A DNA stretch of 64,000 nt from Rubricoccus sp963708165 (lineage in GTDB: Bacteria > Bacteroidota > Rhodothermia > Rhodothermales > Rubricoccaceae): contig OY970187.1 of assembly GCA_963708165.1 (NCBI GenBank), forward strand, positions 2,294,001 through 2,358,000. Direction: 5' to 3'. The position numbers and the translations under genes are program-made. The notes under the pieces are model-generated. The model saw only the letters and a program-made list of their open reading frames with translations. It was not told the DNA's origin and made no database searches. Of the stretch, positions 1 to 10,077 are shown piece by piece. Each line of letters begins with the position of its first letter. Position 1 is the first letter of the stretch.

Positions 1-165
1 GTAGCGCGCGCGCGGCAGCGCGGCAATCGAGACGCGGTACTTGTCGGCCTCGTAGGCGCTCGTAGCGTACTCCCAGGGATCGGGCGTGGCGGCGTAGAGG
101 CCGTCGAAGTGCTCGGCGGGGACCGTCTCGCCAGAGGCCGTCTCGCCAGAGGCCGGGCCGCTCAC
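1..165 (-). CDS. NodS-like SAM-dependent methyltransferase, N-terminal part
   Basis: Only the first 55 codons are inside the window; the gene runs off the left edge. The GTG start overlaps the TGA stop of the upstream deacetylase gene by four bases (GTGA), which argues for translational coupling. After a short tail containing two ASGET repeats, each written by one copy of the GCCTCTGGCG motif, comes the segment HFDGLYAATPDPWEYATSAY, then EADKYRVS. That pattern is typical of the N-terminus of NodS-type class I methyltransferases, which precedes the SAM-binding GxGxG loop (not visible here). Such methyltransferases are often clustered with PIG-L deacetylase, glycosyltransferase and acyl-CoA-dehydrogenase-like genes, as here. 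The substrate is unknown. Confidence 0.72.
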   Translation of the reverse strand, partial: MSGPASGETASGETVPAEHFDGLYAATPDPWEYATSAYEADKYRVSIAALPRARY

Positions 166-986
166 GTGGCGTCGAACGGCTCGATGAACACCTCCCACGG
201 CTTCTCGAACGGTGCGAGATCGGACGGGGAGAGGCAAAAGCCTTCGGGATCGTCGGTGATGAGCCGTGTGGTCTGGGAGCGGTGCGCGGCGACGGCGCGG
301 CGCTTGCGCTCCTGCACGGACGTGATGTCGAGCCGCCACGCGTCGGCCTCGTCTGGGCGTGGTGCGGTCTCACCCATCTTCACGCGCGCCCAGACGGCGT
401 ACTCCAGCCATCGCGGCTGCGTGGCGGTGCGCGCGATGGCACCTCGCGCGAGTTGCCACGTGCCCTCGTGGTCGCAGTGCGGGTCGCGCCGCCACGGCAC
501 CAGAATCGTCTGGGCGCCAAACGCGTTGATCTGTGCCGCGATCTCGCCAGAGGCCTCGCGAAACGCGGCGGTGCCGAGCGCGGGCAAGCCGCAGTCGGGG
601 TGGCGCAGAAACGCGGCGGCCTCTGGCGCGAGGCCGAGCGCGTCTAGTGCGTCTAGGGCCTCCTGTTCGCGCAGCGCGCGGAGGCGCGGCGCCGGGTACT
701 CGCGCGAGGTCGGGTGCGAGCGCGTGCCATCGGTGACGAAGAGGACGCGGACCGGCACGCCGGCGTCGGCGAGCAGCGCCAGGAGCCCGCCTGCGCCGAT
801 GGACTCGTCGTCGGGGTGCGGCGCGAGAAGAAGTGTCGGGCCGAGCGCGGACGCCGCGGACGCGGGCCGCAGCGGCAGCCAGTCCAGGTGCTCGAACAGC
901 GACGCCTCTGGCGCGGGCACGGCGGTGCGGGCGGGCGCCAGAGGCGCAGGAGTGGGCGCGGCGGGCGCCAGAGGCGTGGTCGTCAC
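162..986 (-). CDS. PIG-L family N-acetylglucosaminyl deacetylase
   Basis: Predicted zinc-dependent de-N-acetylase of 274 residues, likely acting on a GlcNAc-type conjugate. The GTG start overlaps the stop of the upstream acyl-CoA-dehydrogenase-like gene in a GTGA. The first ~45 residues are a Pro/Ala-rich, motif-encoded leader; the catalytic domain begins at LLLAPHPDDESIGAGG, the PIG-L metal-binding PHPDDE signature. The second metal site is the PHCDHEGTW segment in the middle of the protein, matching the HxxH element of the family. The C-terminus (TTRLITDDPEGFCL) also fits the family. It is the third gene of a tightly packed minus-strand cluster. The family and cluster type are recognised; the actual substrate is an inference I cannot narrow. 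Confidence 0.85.
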   Translation of the reverse strand: MTTTPLAPAAPTPAPLAPARTAVPAPEASLFEHLDWLPLRPASAASALGPTLLLAPHPDDESIGAGGLLALLADAGVPVRVLFVTDGTRSHPTSREYPAPRLRALREQEALDALDALGLAPEAAAFLRHPDCGLPALGTAAFREASGEIAAQINAFGAQTILVPWRRDPHCDHEGTWQLARGAIARTATQPRWLEYAVWARVKMGETAPRPDEADAWRLDITSVQERKRRAVAAHRSQTTRLITDDPEGFCLSPSDLAPFEKPWEVFIEPFDAT

Positions 987-2239
987 AGGTCGGAGCCGAG
1001 CGCGGCGGTGGGGTGGAGGGCGGCAAAGTGGCCGCCAGAGGCCTGGGCCCCGTCCGGGTCGGGCTGGCGGAGGTAGAGGCGCAGGTCGCGCCCGACGCGC
1101 TCGGCGATGCCCGGCGTGCCGATGCCGCGAGCGCCCGCGATGCGGTCGGCGGCTTCCATCACGTCCAGGCAGGCGCGCTCGATGGCGGTCCGCGCGAGGT
1201 TGACGTAGCCGACGCAGGCCTCTGGCGCCGCACCGGGCCGCTCGATGAGGCGTGCGGCGCCCATGAGCCACAGCGTGCCGGTTTCGAGCGCGGCAGCCAT
1301 CGCGCCGAGGCGCATCTGCTGCACGGGATGCTCCAGGCGGTCGAGCCGCGCGAGGTGCTCGCGGGCGGCGTCGTAGAGCGCCTGCGCGCCGCCCAGGTGG
1401 ACGGCCGTGAATCGGATGCCGCCTGCCAGGAAGTGCGGCTCGCGTGAGTAGTCGTCGGGCGCGCCCAGGACGGCCTCTGGCGCCAGGCGCACGCCCGAGA
1501 AATCGACGTGGCCGCTGGCGGTAGACCGCATGCCCTCGGCACGCCACGCGCTCGCGTCCGCCAGAGGCGCGGCGCCGTTTGCCTCTGGCGCCGCCTCCAT
1601 CGGCACGATGGTCATCTGCCACGCGCCGTCGTGCTCGCCTCCGGCGATGGGACCGCCCACAATCGGGCGCGTAACGGCGCCGATGCCGGAGCAGAACACC
1701 TTGGCGCCGTCCAACTCGGCGCCGCCGCTCGCCAGAGGCTGCACGCGCACGCCGCCGCGGCCCTCGGCGCTCCACACGCCGAAGACGTGACCCTCGCGGG
1801 CTTCTCGCGCTGCCGTTTCGAGTTGCGCATCGGTGCCGTAAAGCTCGACCAAGCGTAGCGCATTGACGTGGCCTTCGTAGAGCCGCCCGGCGGGCAGGCT
1901 CCCGCGCCCGACCTCGCGCAGCACACGCAGGAGCAGGTAGAGCGTGCCCGGCGCGGTCCCCATGCCCAGCCCGCCGACGCGCGCAGGCAGCGTGGCCGTC
2001 AGCCACCCGCCGTCGCGCAGTGCGTCGAGTTCGGCTGTCGGCAGCGCGCCTGCACAGTCTGAATCGGGCGCGAGAGCTTGCAACCGCTCGGCCAGGCGCT
2101 CGGCTCGCGCGAGCGTTTCGCCAGCGTCCACCTCTGGCGCAGGGTGGTGGGGATGTGCGTCCTCGGGCGAGGCCAGTACCACGCCGTGCGGCAGCGCGTC
2201 GCCAGAGGCAGGGTAGGGCAGAGGGCTAGGCGGCAGCAT
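983..2239 (-). CDS. Acyl-CoA-dehydrogenase-like flavoprotein
   Basis: Protein of 418 residues with the layout of an acyl-CoA dehydrogenase: an all-helical N-terminal region (GALPTAELDALRDGGWLTATLP, then a Gly-rich loop), a middle beta domain (VFGVWSAEGRGG, VFCSGIGAVTRPIVG) and a helical C-terminal domain. Members found beside PIG-L, glycosyltransferase and NodS-like genes are usually of unknown substrate; they may oxidise a carrier- or CoA-bound acyl group. I chose the ATG at 2239, which overlaps the end of the glycosyltransferase gene by 14 bases; an in-frame ATG at 2287 would lengthen the overlap. I did not identify the catalytic Glu with certainty. The gene is rich in GCCTCTGGCG copies in the loops between domains. 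Confidence 0.75.
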   Translation of the reverse strand: MLPPSPLPYPASGDALPHGVVLASPEDAHPHHPAPEVDAGETLARAERLAERLQALAPDSDCAGALPTAELDALRDGGWLTATLPARVGGLGMGTAPGTLYLLLRVLREVGRGSLPAGRLYEGHVNALRLVELYGTDAQLETAAREAREGHVFGVWSAEGRGGVRVQPLASGGAELDGAKVFCSGIGAVTRPIVGGPIAGGEHDGAWQMTIVPMEAAPEANGAAPLADASAWRAEGMRSTASGHVDFSGVRLAPEAVLGAPDDYSREPHFLAGGIRFTAVHLGGAQALYDAAREHLARLDRLEHPVQQMRLGAMAAALETGTLWLMGAARLIERPGAAPEACVGYVNLARTAIERACLDVMEAADRIAGARGIGTPGIAERVGRDLRLYLRQPDPDGAQASGGHFAALHPTAALGSDL

Positions 2240-3339
2240 GGAGTCGGACAAGCGGAAGGGGGGCGGCGCCGGTGAGCGCGAGGGCACGGGCGTGGCGAGC
2301 CTCTGGCGAGAGTCGGCCGACGCGCTCGGCGCGCGCGCGGAGGTCGCGGAGCACGCGCTCGATGGGTGCGCGCGCTAGGGGGTCTGGCGGCTCGGGCGGA
2401 GAGAGAAGGTGGAGCGGCGGAACGGGCCCGCTGAGCGAAAGCGCGGCGATGCGGCGCTCGGCGGCGTCGGCGCTTTCGGTCCACACCGGGCGGCCCTCGC
2501 GCACCTGCTCGGCCCACCAGCAGAAAGCGTCGGCGAGGCCACCGGCGGCGCGGCCCGGCAGAGCGCGCCGATGTGTACGCCCGCACGCGCAAGCTGTGCC
2601 GCACCGTGCCGCCAGAGGCTTGCACCGCGCGCACGAGCGCCACGTCTTCGGAGGACCGCACGAGCGGCATGCCGCCCGCGCGGCCGTAGGCGCGGGCCGT
2701 AACCGCGAGGCTCGCGCCAAAATGCTGGTGGTGGCGCGGGTACGGGTCTGCGGGGGTGGGGCAGTAGAGCGCCGTCAAGCGCTCCAGCGCGCGCCGGTAG
2801 CCGATGTCGAGCAGGAACAGGCGCCGCACCTCGGGCGCGAGCGCGGCGCGCTCCTCGGCCATCAACATCACGCGCCCGCCTACAAGATCTGCGCCTGCGC
2901 GTACCTCGGCGAGATTCGCAGCGATCCAGTCGGGCGCCGGGCGCGTGTCTGCGTCGGTGGTCAGCAGCAGACCGCCGCGGCGGAGCAGGCGCGCAAAGGC
3001 CACGTCCAGCAGCCACTGGCGCGCGCGGCCCACGTGTGCCTGGGGTGGCGGAAGCGTCACGCTCGCCGTGTGGACCGTCAGGGCCGGGTGCTTTCGCGCC
3101 GCCGCCACTGCGGCCTCAGCCGAGCCGTCGGTGCAGTTGTTGAGCAGCACCAGCACCTCGACGCGCCCCGGCGCCCACGGCTCGCCAGAGGCTGTGCGCT
3201 GCGCTGCGAGCGCGTCGATGAGGTGCGGCAGGCGCGCCTCCTCGTTTTTAGCCGGTACCACCACGCTTATGTCGAGCGAGGCGGCGGCGGGTGGGAACGG
3301 GTCGGGCTGGGCGTGCAGCCGCTGGGCGAGAGATCGCAC
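2226..3339 (-). CDS. Family 2 glycosyltransferase (frameshifted)
   Basis: GTG-started gene of about 370 residues. It has a GT-A fold N-terminus: ISVVVPAKNEEARLPHLIDAL, then LVLLNNCTDGSAE, then LLTTDADTRPAPDWI, which carries the DxD metal site. A conserved tail follows: the reading frame around SLRVRAYTSAR continues one frame over with GRAAGGLADAFCWWAEQVREG. One extra base near 2570 (a T in the coding strand context GCGCGCTCTGCCGG) explains the break; without it the protein would be continuous to the stop at 2226. It is first in the cluster with the dehydrogenase-like, deacetylase and methyltransferase genes, and probably transfers a sugar that the deacetylase and methyltransferase then modify. 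Whether the frameshift is real or a sequence error cannot be told from one sequence. Confidence 0.78.
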
Positions 3340-3608
3340 GGCGTCGGGGAGAGAGCTCCTCTAGCTACCCAGCCGCGCGGTACGTCGGTCCCCAATCAGG
3401 AGCCTGTGGAGCCTCTGGCGGGCGCTTTCAGGCTTTCCCGCACGGCCTCGCCGGGGGGTGGCCCTACCCTGACACACCGCCGTCACCAGCGCTCTGCCTC
3501 TGGCGCCAGGGGACGGACGCAGCACCGCCTCTGGCGCGCGAGCACCAGAGGCGGCAGGTCATCGTCGCCATAGGCCTCTGGCGAGGCTCCGGCGGTGGAT
3601 GTGTGGGT

Positions 3609-6106
3609 CTAGCGGATCACGGTCACGCGGCGCGTCTCGCGCACGCCCGGCGCTTCCACGACGACGATGTACGCGCCCGGCGCGAACCCGTCGGTCGAGA
3701 TGCGAACAGTCTCGCCCTCGTCGCTGGGACGGAGAGTCGTTTCGGAGACCCGGCGGCCAAGTGCGTCGTAGACCGAGACCGTGGCTTCGCCATCGAGCTC
3801 AACGTCGAGGACGAACGCGCCACGGGTGGGGTTGGGCAGCGGCGTGCCGACAAAGACCTCCGCAGCCTCCACTTCTGTCCCATCCTTTGCGTTGCGGCGC
3901 TGCGGCGCTGTCTTCACCACGAACCTCCGGGACCAGTCGCCGTCGGTGGCTTCGGCAGTGAAGATGTGGCGCTCGGCTGAGAGCGGAATCTGCTCGCCGG
4001 TCACGATGTCGCGGACGTGCCCGCGGAGGCCCGTGCTCTTCCACGCGAGCTCGTAGGTGCCAGCCTCGGTGAGGTTCAGCGCGAGGCGCGTGCGGCGATT
4101 TGCGCGGCTTGAGGGAAGCGACTTCACAGCTTGGTACGCCCGCTCACCGTCGCGCCAGCCCTCCACGCCTACGAGGCCCACATGGGCACCGAGCAAGGAT
4201 GGCTTGGAGGCGTCCAGGGGGTCCCAGCGGAAGCGCGCGTCCTCGGCGAAGCGGATGTACGCCACCTCGTCGCGGGTCTTCACGCCAGAGGCCGTCTCAC
4301 CAAACAGGGCAAAGCGGATGAACCGCTCCTCTGAGTTCGCCTGTGCCGAGCCGTTCTTGCCGTGGAACAGCGGGGTCTCCGCCGTGGCAGCCACAACGGG
4401 GTCGAAGCTGAACACTACCGGCTGGCCTACCTGGGCGGCGTCCTTGGTGACCTCCACGAGCACGCCGTTCCAGACGGCGACGGCGCCCTGCTCTCCGGCT
4501 GGCGGGTTCTTGAACACCACCTCGTAGGAGCCCGGCCCGTCAAAGGCGATGTCCTGGCCGGTGCGCGGGAAGGTCTCGGACTGCGTGTCCGGGTTCCAGA
4601 TGAAGCCCTGCTCGGCCATGATCCCGCCAGAGGCGGTCACGGCGGAGAAGTCCATCGGGAAGGTGAACGGGTTGCCGATCATGTAGAAGTCGTCGTCCTC
4701 TGGCGTGTGGAGATCCCGCGGTGCAGCCGTCGGGTCGACCTCGCCGTTGGGCGTTTCGAAGGTCTCAGGTGGTGCGCCGTTGCGCGTGCGTCCTGCCGGG
4801 CAGGTCACAGCAGGGTCCGATGTGCAGTTCGTGTTGTCCGCGAACGATTCCGAGAAGGTGCCGCTCAGCTGAGGGCCTGTGGCCGCGAGCTGGAAGAAAT
4901 CCAACTCCACGCTCTCGCTCGTACCGCCACCGGCTCCAGCTGGGTTGGGCGTGAGCGTCGAGGTCGTACCAGTACCACCAGAAGCCGCGGCCAGGGCGCA
5001 GCACGGTGCCGGTCGTGGAGACGGGGATGTAGTCCCAGCGCGTACCACCGCCATACGCGATGTAGAAGTTGGAGCCTGCCTCGGGGTACTGCGCCTGTGC
5101 GGACGCCGTCGCCAGCGGCAACTCCCTGTACGAGGTTCTGCTGCGCGAGGTCATCCACGGTCACACCGCGAACGGGGGCGGAGAGCAGGCGCCAACCGGG
5201 CTCGTCTACTTGGTTGAGCACTCGGTCGGTCTCAGGGGTCTGGGGTGGGCCGTTGACCTGGTTGAGTTCACCGACTACGAAATCATCGAACGCGAAGGAC
5301 TCGTCCCCGACGACAGACTGGTCGCGGTCGAAAAAGCTGATGTCGATCCGCTGGTACTGCGTGTCGTGGTCGGTAAAGCCAACGAACGCGACCTGATAGT
5401 TGCCGGGGAAGAGACCGCGTGGGTCGGCAGTCCCGTTGTTGCTGTTGCTAACCGGGCCGTAGTCGAGCACGACGGGTGTTCCGCCACCGAGGGGCGTCAG
5501 CGTGAGCCGAATGAACTCATAGCCTTCTGTGTCGATCACGTAACCGCCGAACGCTGAGAAGGGGCGCGCAGTCCGGCCTGCCGTCGTAGCTGTCGGGTCG
5601 TACCGGATGCTCACAGCGACCGATGTCTGACCTGCGGGGAGGTTGACCGTGCCATTGGAGCCATCGTAGCCCACGGCGTAGAGAAACTGATCTCCGCTCG
5701 TCGCCCAGCCTCCGTCGATGTTCCGGCCGGTGCGGTTGCTCATGTTCGCGATCTGCGAGCTCCGAGCGAACACGCGGGCGGGAATTTGGGAGGTGGAGCC
5801 GTAGCCGTCGAAGCGTGCGAGCGCGCGATCAACAAGGGTGCCTGGCGCGGCGCGAGGAGGACGCGCTGTGGCATCCGTGAACGTCGGCGTGAGACCCTCG
5901 AAGTCGAAGAACGAGACGGACGCGGGGTCCAGGTCTTGCAGGAATGCGTTCCGAGCCGTTACGGCGCCGTTCGTCGCCGGGAGCGTGGTTGTGGCTGCGG
6001 TGGGCGCAAACTCACCGAAGAAGGTCACGGGCGGTGCATTCTGCGCGTGGGCCTCTGGCGAGGCGAACGCGAGGAGCGCGAAAAGGAGGGTTGCAAGGGG
6101 TCTCAT
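3609..6106 (-). CDS. T9SS-sorted secreted protein with GWR/FWWY/GNPF domain (two frameshifts)
   Basis: Starts with a clear signal peptide (MRPLATLLFALLAFASPEAHA) and ends with a type IX sorting domain (PLPNPTRGAFVLDVELDGEATVSVYDALGRRV, ending RVTVIR), so it is probably exported through the Sec and T9SS routes to the cell surface. The N-terminal ~250 residues resemble a jelly-roll/PEP-CTERM-like adhesion fold only loosely. The middle carries the segment GWRLLSAPVRGVTVDDLAQ, then FYIAYGGGTRWDY, RPGRGFWWYWYDL and IGNPF, shared with the proteases at 17626-21414 and 28944-32057. Two single extra bases, near 5110 and 4965, split the frame inside this domain; removing them gives one protein of about 830 residues. 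It contains very few GCCTCTGGCG copies (none between about 4710 and 6045), unlike its neighbours, which may mean recent arrival. Function unknown. Confidence 0.72.
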
Positions 6107-6207
6107 CGCGAGGGCAGGCGTAGTGGTAAGGGATCTTGCCCTGGTATCGGCCTCTGGCGCGCGCCCTTAACGGGGTCACTCCTCATTCACACACTGCTAC
6201 CCGCACG

Positions 6208-6225
6208 CCTCTGGCGCCAGAGGCG
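6208..6225. repeat. 18-base motif palindrome abutting the stop of the invertase/fructokinase gene
   Basis: GCCTCTGGCGCCAGAGGC ends one base before the TAG (6226-6228) of the minus-strand gene. The RNA 3' to the stop would begin with a 9-base-pair perfect stem with no loop, so it could only fold as a cruciform in DNA or pair loosely in RNA. No T tract follows. Confidence 0.9.
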
Positions 6226-8367
6226 CTACGGCGCGAGAACCGAAGCAGCGTCCACGCGCTCCGGCAGCGGGCCGACGCGCGCGAGCTTGAGCGCGGCCAT
6301 GCGACCGCCCGCGCGCGCGCAGGCCTCTGGCACGGCGCCGCCCAGCCACGCCGCGAGGAAGCCTGCCCAGAAGGCGTCGCCCGCACCCGTCGCGTCGGCA
6401 ACCGACGCCAGAGGCTCGGCGGGGACCTCGGCGCGGCCGCCGTCCCAGACCACGAGCGCGCCCTCGGCGCCGCGCGTGAGGCAGACGAGCGAGGCGCCCC
6501 AGGCCATCAGTCGGTCGCAGACGGCATTGTCCGTCAGCGTCTGGCCGAAGAGGCGCGCAGCGTCGTCGCGGCTGGCCTTCGCCAGAGGCCCGAGCGCGAG
6601 GTAGGCGCGCGCCGTGGCGGTGATGTCAGTGCGCTCGTCGCGCGAGCGCGGTGCGACGTTGAGATCGATGCTGAGCGTGGCGCCGCCCAGGCCTCTGGCG
6701 CGGGCGGCGGCGTCGAGGAGCGTGGTGCGCGCGGGCTCACGCGAGAGCGCGAAGCCCGAGGTGTGGAAGAGGCGCGCGCTGGCCAGAAGCGAGTCGGGAA
6801 GCTGGCCGGGCGCGATGCGGCGGTCGGCGTGGCGGAAGAGCGCGAAGTCCGGCGTCGCGTCGGTCCGCGTGACGGTTACGACCGATGTGGGTGAGTCCGA
6901 GACGGTTCGTACGTGCATCTGCACGCCGGTCGCCTCGGCGGAGCGGCGCAGGTAGCGCCCCAGCCCGTCATCGCCGACGCTGGCGACGAGCGCCGTCGGC
7001 ACGCCCAGCCGCGCGAGGTTGGTCGCGAGGTTGGCCGCGCTGCCGCCCGCGTGGCGCTCGAACGTGGCCGCCTCGCCCAGGCCTCTGGCGGGCTCGGCCG
7101 AGAGCAAGTCGACGAGGATCTCACCCGCGACGACGACCTCGGGCGCGGCGCCAGAGGCCTCTGGCGGGTGTGGATCGGCCGCGGCCTCTGGCGGAGACCA
7201 CCAGTCCGCGAGGCGCCCGTCGAGCGCCGCCTTCGCGATCACCTCCCCCGCGGCGCTCCACGCCAGAGGCGCGATGCCGTGCGGCGCACCCTCGGGATCG
7301 AGGTACTCGGGAAAGCCGCCGGCGCGGTTGGCAGCCTGGAGAGTTTCAGACAAGCCTCTGGCGTCGGCCTCGCGCCCGGCCTGCGCGAGCGCCGCGACCC
7401 ACCAGCCGTTGACCATCGGCCACGCGCCGCCGTTGTGGTAGTGGCCGGGGCGGTTGGAGAAGCGGTCGCGCACATTCGCGCGGAGCACGTCCCAGCCCGC
7501 GTCGCCCTCGCGGATGACCGGGTTGAACGCCGGGACCAGACCGCTTCCGCCTCTTGCGAGACCGAGACCGTGGTCGAAGAGTGGCGCGGACCGCTCGCGC
7601 CAGAGGCCCGCGAGGAGGGCGACGGCGGAGCCCAGCGCGTCGAACCGGCGCGCGTACCCGCCGGGCGTGAGGCCTGCGAAGGGGAACGGCTCGGCGCCAG
7701 AGGCGAGCGCGCAGCGGAACGCCTCGGGGTGGTACGCGGCCTCTGGCGAGGCGCCCTCGCGAGGCCAGAACGTGTCCGAGATCAGGCGGTGCAGGCCGTC
7801 GGCCTCGCGCTCGGCGTCGCCGCCATCCGCCGCCAGAGGCGCCCACTGCTGGAGCGCCAGAAGCCGCAGCGCCTGGTCGAAGAGGAGGTAGCCGTGCAGG
7901 TCGTACTCGTCGGCCCAGTCGCCGCTTTGCGGGACGTAGACGAGGCCTCTGGCGTTGAACTCCCACGCGCGCAAGAGGCGCAGCACGCCGTTCACCGCGG
8001 GCGCCATCTGGACCGCAAACGCGCGGTCGTCCGCTAGCCTCGCGTAGAGCGCGACGCCGAGCACGAACCACGGTCCGGCATCGACGCGCCCCGCCAGTCC
8101 GCCGTAGCTCACGGCCTCTGTCTCGCCAGAGGCCGATACCTGCACGTTGGACGGCACCTGACCCTCGGGACCGAGATGATCCGCAAGCGTCTGCAGCGTC
8201 GCGCGAAAGCCTCTGGCGAGGTCTGGGTCACCAGAGGCGAGCCCGGCCAGGCCGCAGATCACGCCGTCGCGCGCCCACACGCGCCGGTAGTTTGCGCGCT
8301 CCTCGGGCGAGGCGACGAACCCGACGGGCGTCAGCGAGCGGCGGAGCAGGTCGAGAGCGTCGTGCAT
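6226..8367 (-). CDS. Bifunctional GH100-type invertase / PfkB fructokinase fusion
   Basis: A 713-residue two-domain enzyme. Residues ~1-395 resemble glycoside hydrolase family 100 alkaline/neutral invertases: YRRVWARDGVICGL near the N-terminus, GRVDAGPWFVLGVALYARL (the Asp of the acid/base position), YHNGGAWPMVNGWWVAAL and FPEYLDPEGAPHG (the nucleophile Glu region). Residues ~405-713 are a PfkB-family sugar kinase with GGSAANLATNLARLG and the ATP/anion-hole motif DATGAGDAF. Together these would split sucrose and phosphorylate the released fructose in one polypeptide. It follows the symporter gene by 30 bases and shares its strand. An alternative is a glucan-debranching type hydrolase, but the kinase partner and the transporter, TonB receptor and LacI context favour sucrose. 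An 18-base motif palindrome abuts the stop codon. Confidence 0.78.
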   Translation of the reverse strand: MHDALDLLRRSLTPVGFVASPEERANYRRVWARDGVICGLAGLASGDPDLARGFRATLQTLADHLGPEGQVPSNVQVSASGETEAVSYGGLAGRVDAGPWFVLGVALYARLADDRAFAVQMAPAVNGVLRLLRAWEFNARGLVYVPQSGDWADEYDLHGYLLFDQALRLLALQQWAPLAADGGDAEREADGLHRLISDTFWPREGASPEAAYHPEAFRCALASGAEPFPFAGLTPGGYARRFDALGSAVALLAGLWRERSAPLFDHGLGLARGGSGLVPAFNPVIREGDAGWDVLRANVRDRFSNRPGHYHNGGAWPMVNGWWVAALAQAGREADARGLSETLQAANRAGGFPEYLDPEGAPHGIAPLAWSAAGEVIAKAALDGRLADWWSPPEAAADPHPPEASGAAPEVVVAGEILVDLLSAEPARGLGEAATFERHAGGSAANLATNLARLGVPTALVASVGDDGLGRYLRRSAEATGVQMHVRTVSDSPTSVVTVTRTDATPDFALFRHADRRIAPGQLPDSLLASARLFHTSGFALSREPARTTLLDAAARARGLGGATLSIDLNVAPRSRDERTDITATARAYLALGPLAKASRDDAARLFGQTLTDNAVCDRLMAWGASLVCLTRGAEGALVVWDGGRAEVPAEPLASVADATGAGDAFWAGFLAAWLGGAVPEACARAGGRMAALKLARVGPLPERVDAASVLAP

Positions 8368-8380
8368 GGTGCAGGAGCAG

Positions 8381-8398
8381 GCCTCTGGCGCCAGAGGC
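8381..8398. repeat. 18-base motif palindrome overlapping the symporter stop codon
   Basis: The last C of the palindrome is the first base of CTA (8398-8400), the complement of the symporter TAG stop. It lies in the 30-base gap before the invertase/fructokinase start, so it is not simply a transcript end if the two genes are co-transcribed. Confidence 0.9.
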
Positions 8399-9991
8399 TA
8401 CCAGAAGAGGGCGACGACGACGGCGGTGAGCGCGATGAGCACGGCGCCCTGGATGCGGTAGTTCTGCCACCACGCGAGCTCGCGCAGCGCCGCGGTGTCC
8501 TCGCGCCAGAGGCTCGGCGTCCACGTCACGTCGGCGATCTGCGCCATGTCCGGCGCGGGCTGCGCGCGGCTCATGAGCACGAGGACGAGGCCGCTGGCGA
8601 CGAGCAGGATGCCGGGGATGTAGAGAAACGGGACCGAGATCACACCCAGGACAGGCCCGAGGACGAACAACGAAGCGGATGTCGCGTGGCCCGCCATGAG
8701 GCTCCAGAACGCGGCGCCAGAGGTCGCGCGCCGCCAGAACACGCCGACCACGAAGAGCGCCACGAACGGCGGCACGACGTAGGCCAGGAAGCTCTGCAGG
8801 TAGCCCCAGAGCGTGTCGAACTGCAGGATGATCGGCGCCCAGATCGGCGGCGAAGACCATGAACACGAGCGTCACGATGCGGCCCACGTTCGCGAGCTGT
8901 TTGGACGTGAACGCGGGGCGGAAGCGCTTGACGAAGTCCATCGTGACGAGCGTCGACGCCGAGTTGAGCGTCGAGTCCACGCTGGACATGATGGCCGCCA
9001 CCATCGCGGTCAGGACCAGGGCGCGGAGGCCGTCCGGGAGCAGGTCGAAGACCATCGTGGGGAAGACCGCGTCGGCGCGGTCCAGGCCGGGGTAGAGGAC
9101 GCGCGCGAACGTGCCCGGCAGCACCATCAGGAAGATGACCGGCAGCTTGAGCAGGCCCGCGAAGAGCGCGCCCCACCGCCCCTGGTTGAGCGTGCGCGCG
9201 GCGAGCGTGCGCTGCACCATGAACTGGTTGGTGGCCCAGAAATAGAAGCCCAGGATGAACACGCCGGTCAGCAGGCCCGGCCACGGCATCACGGGGTCGC
9301 TCGCGGGCAGGATGAGCGAGAGCTTGTCCTCTGGCGTCACGGCGGTCACCATCTCCCAGCCCCCCTGCGCCTGGATCGTCGTCCACCCGATCCACGCGAC
9401 GGCCGCGCTTCCCGCCAGAAGCAGAATCGCCTGCACGGCGTCGGTGTAGACGACGGCCTTGAGCCCGCCCGCGATGGTGTACAGCCCGGCCACGAGCGCC
9501 AGAATCCCGATGCTCAGCCGCATGTCCACGCCCGGGTAGATCAGCGCGATGACAAGCGAGCCCGCGTAGAGCGCCGAGGCGGTGTCGACGGTGATGTTGA
9601 GGAAGACCGTCCAGCCCGAGAAGTAGAGCCGGCTCCGCCCGTCGAAGCGGCGCTCCAGAAACTCCGGCAGCGTGTAAATCCCCGTCTTGATGTAGAACGG
9701 CAGGAAGAAGGCGCAGAAGATGACCAGCACGATGCCCGCCATCCACTCGTAGTTGAACACGGCCACGCCCATGCCGCCGTACGCCTCGCCCGCCATGCCG
9801 ACCAGGCTGGACGTGCTCATGTTGCTCGCGAACAGGCTCAGCCCGATCACGCCCCAGCCCAGCGAGCGGCCCGCGAGGAAGTAGTCGTCCGTCGATTCCT
9901 GCTTGCGGCCGATCCACAGGCCGAAGAGGACGATGCCGAGAACGTAGACGCCGACGACGGCGAGGTCCAACGAGGTGAGGGCGAAGTCCAT
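8398..9991 (-). CDS. Sodium/solute symporter, SGLT-like (frameshifted)
   Basis: Member of the sodium:solute symporter (SSS) family with about 13-14 membrane segments. It starts LDLAVVGVYVLGIVLFGLWIGRK, has DDYFLAGRSLGWGVIGLSLFASNMS in the first helices, and TAMVAAIMSSVDSTLNSASTL, the conserved sodium-site helix. One extra G near 8848 (coding context GCCGCCGATCTGGG) breaks the frame; the second part continues FDTLWGYLQSFLAYVVPPFVALF to VVVALFW at 8398. It probably brings a sugar across the inner membrane; the invertase/fructokinase gene follows 30 bases downstream, suggesting sucrose. The TAG stop shares its last base with an 18-base motif palindrome. Confidence 0.85.
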
Positions 9992-10077
9992 AAGTCCGGG
10001 GTGGGAGTGGAAAGGCTACCGCCTCTGGCGGATAAGTCAGGCGCCAGAGGCCTCTGGCGTGAGCGGCGCTCGGTTGG

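Noticed and set aside
987..2006. A 340-codon N-terminal extension of the PIG-L deacetylase.
   Set aside because: It overlaps the dehydrogenase-like gene fully in another frame and is Arg-rich nonsense; the GTG at 986 with GTGA overlap gives the expected deacetylase.
3340..3608. A small gene in the gap before the first T9SS protein.
   Set aside because: Only motif copies and short frames without a start, signal or family resemblance.
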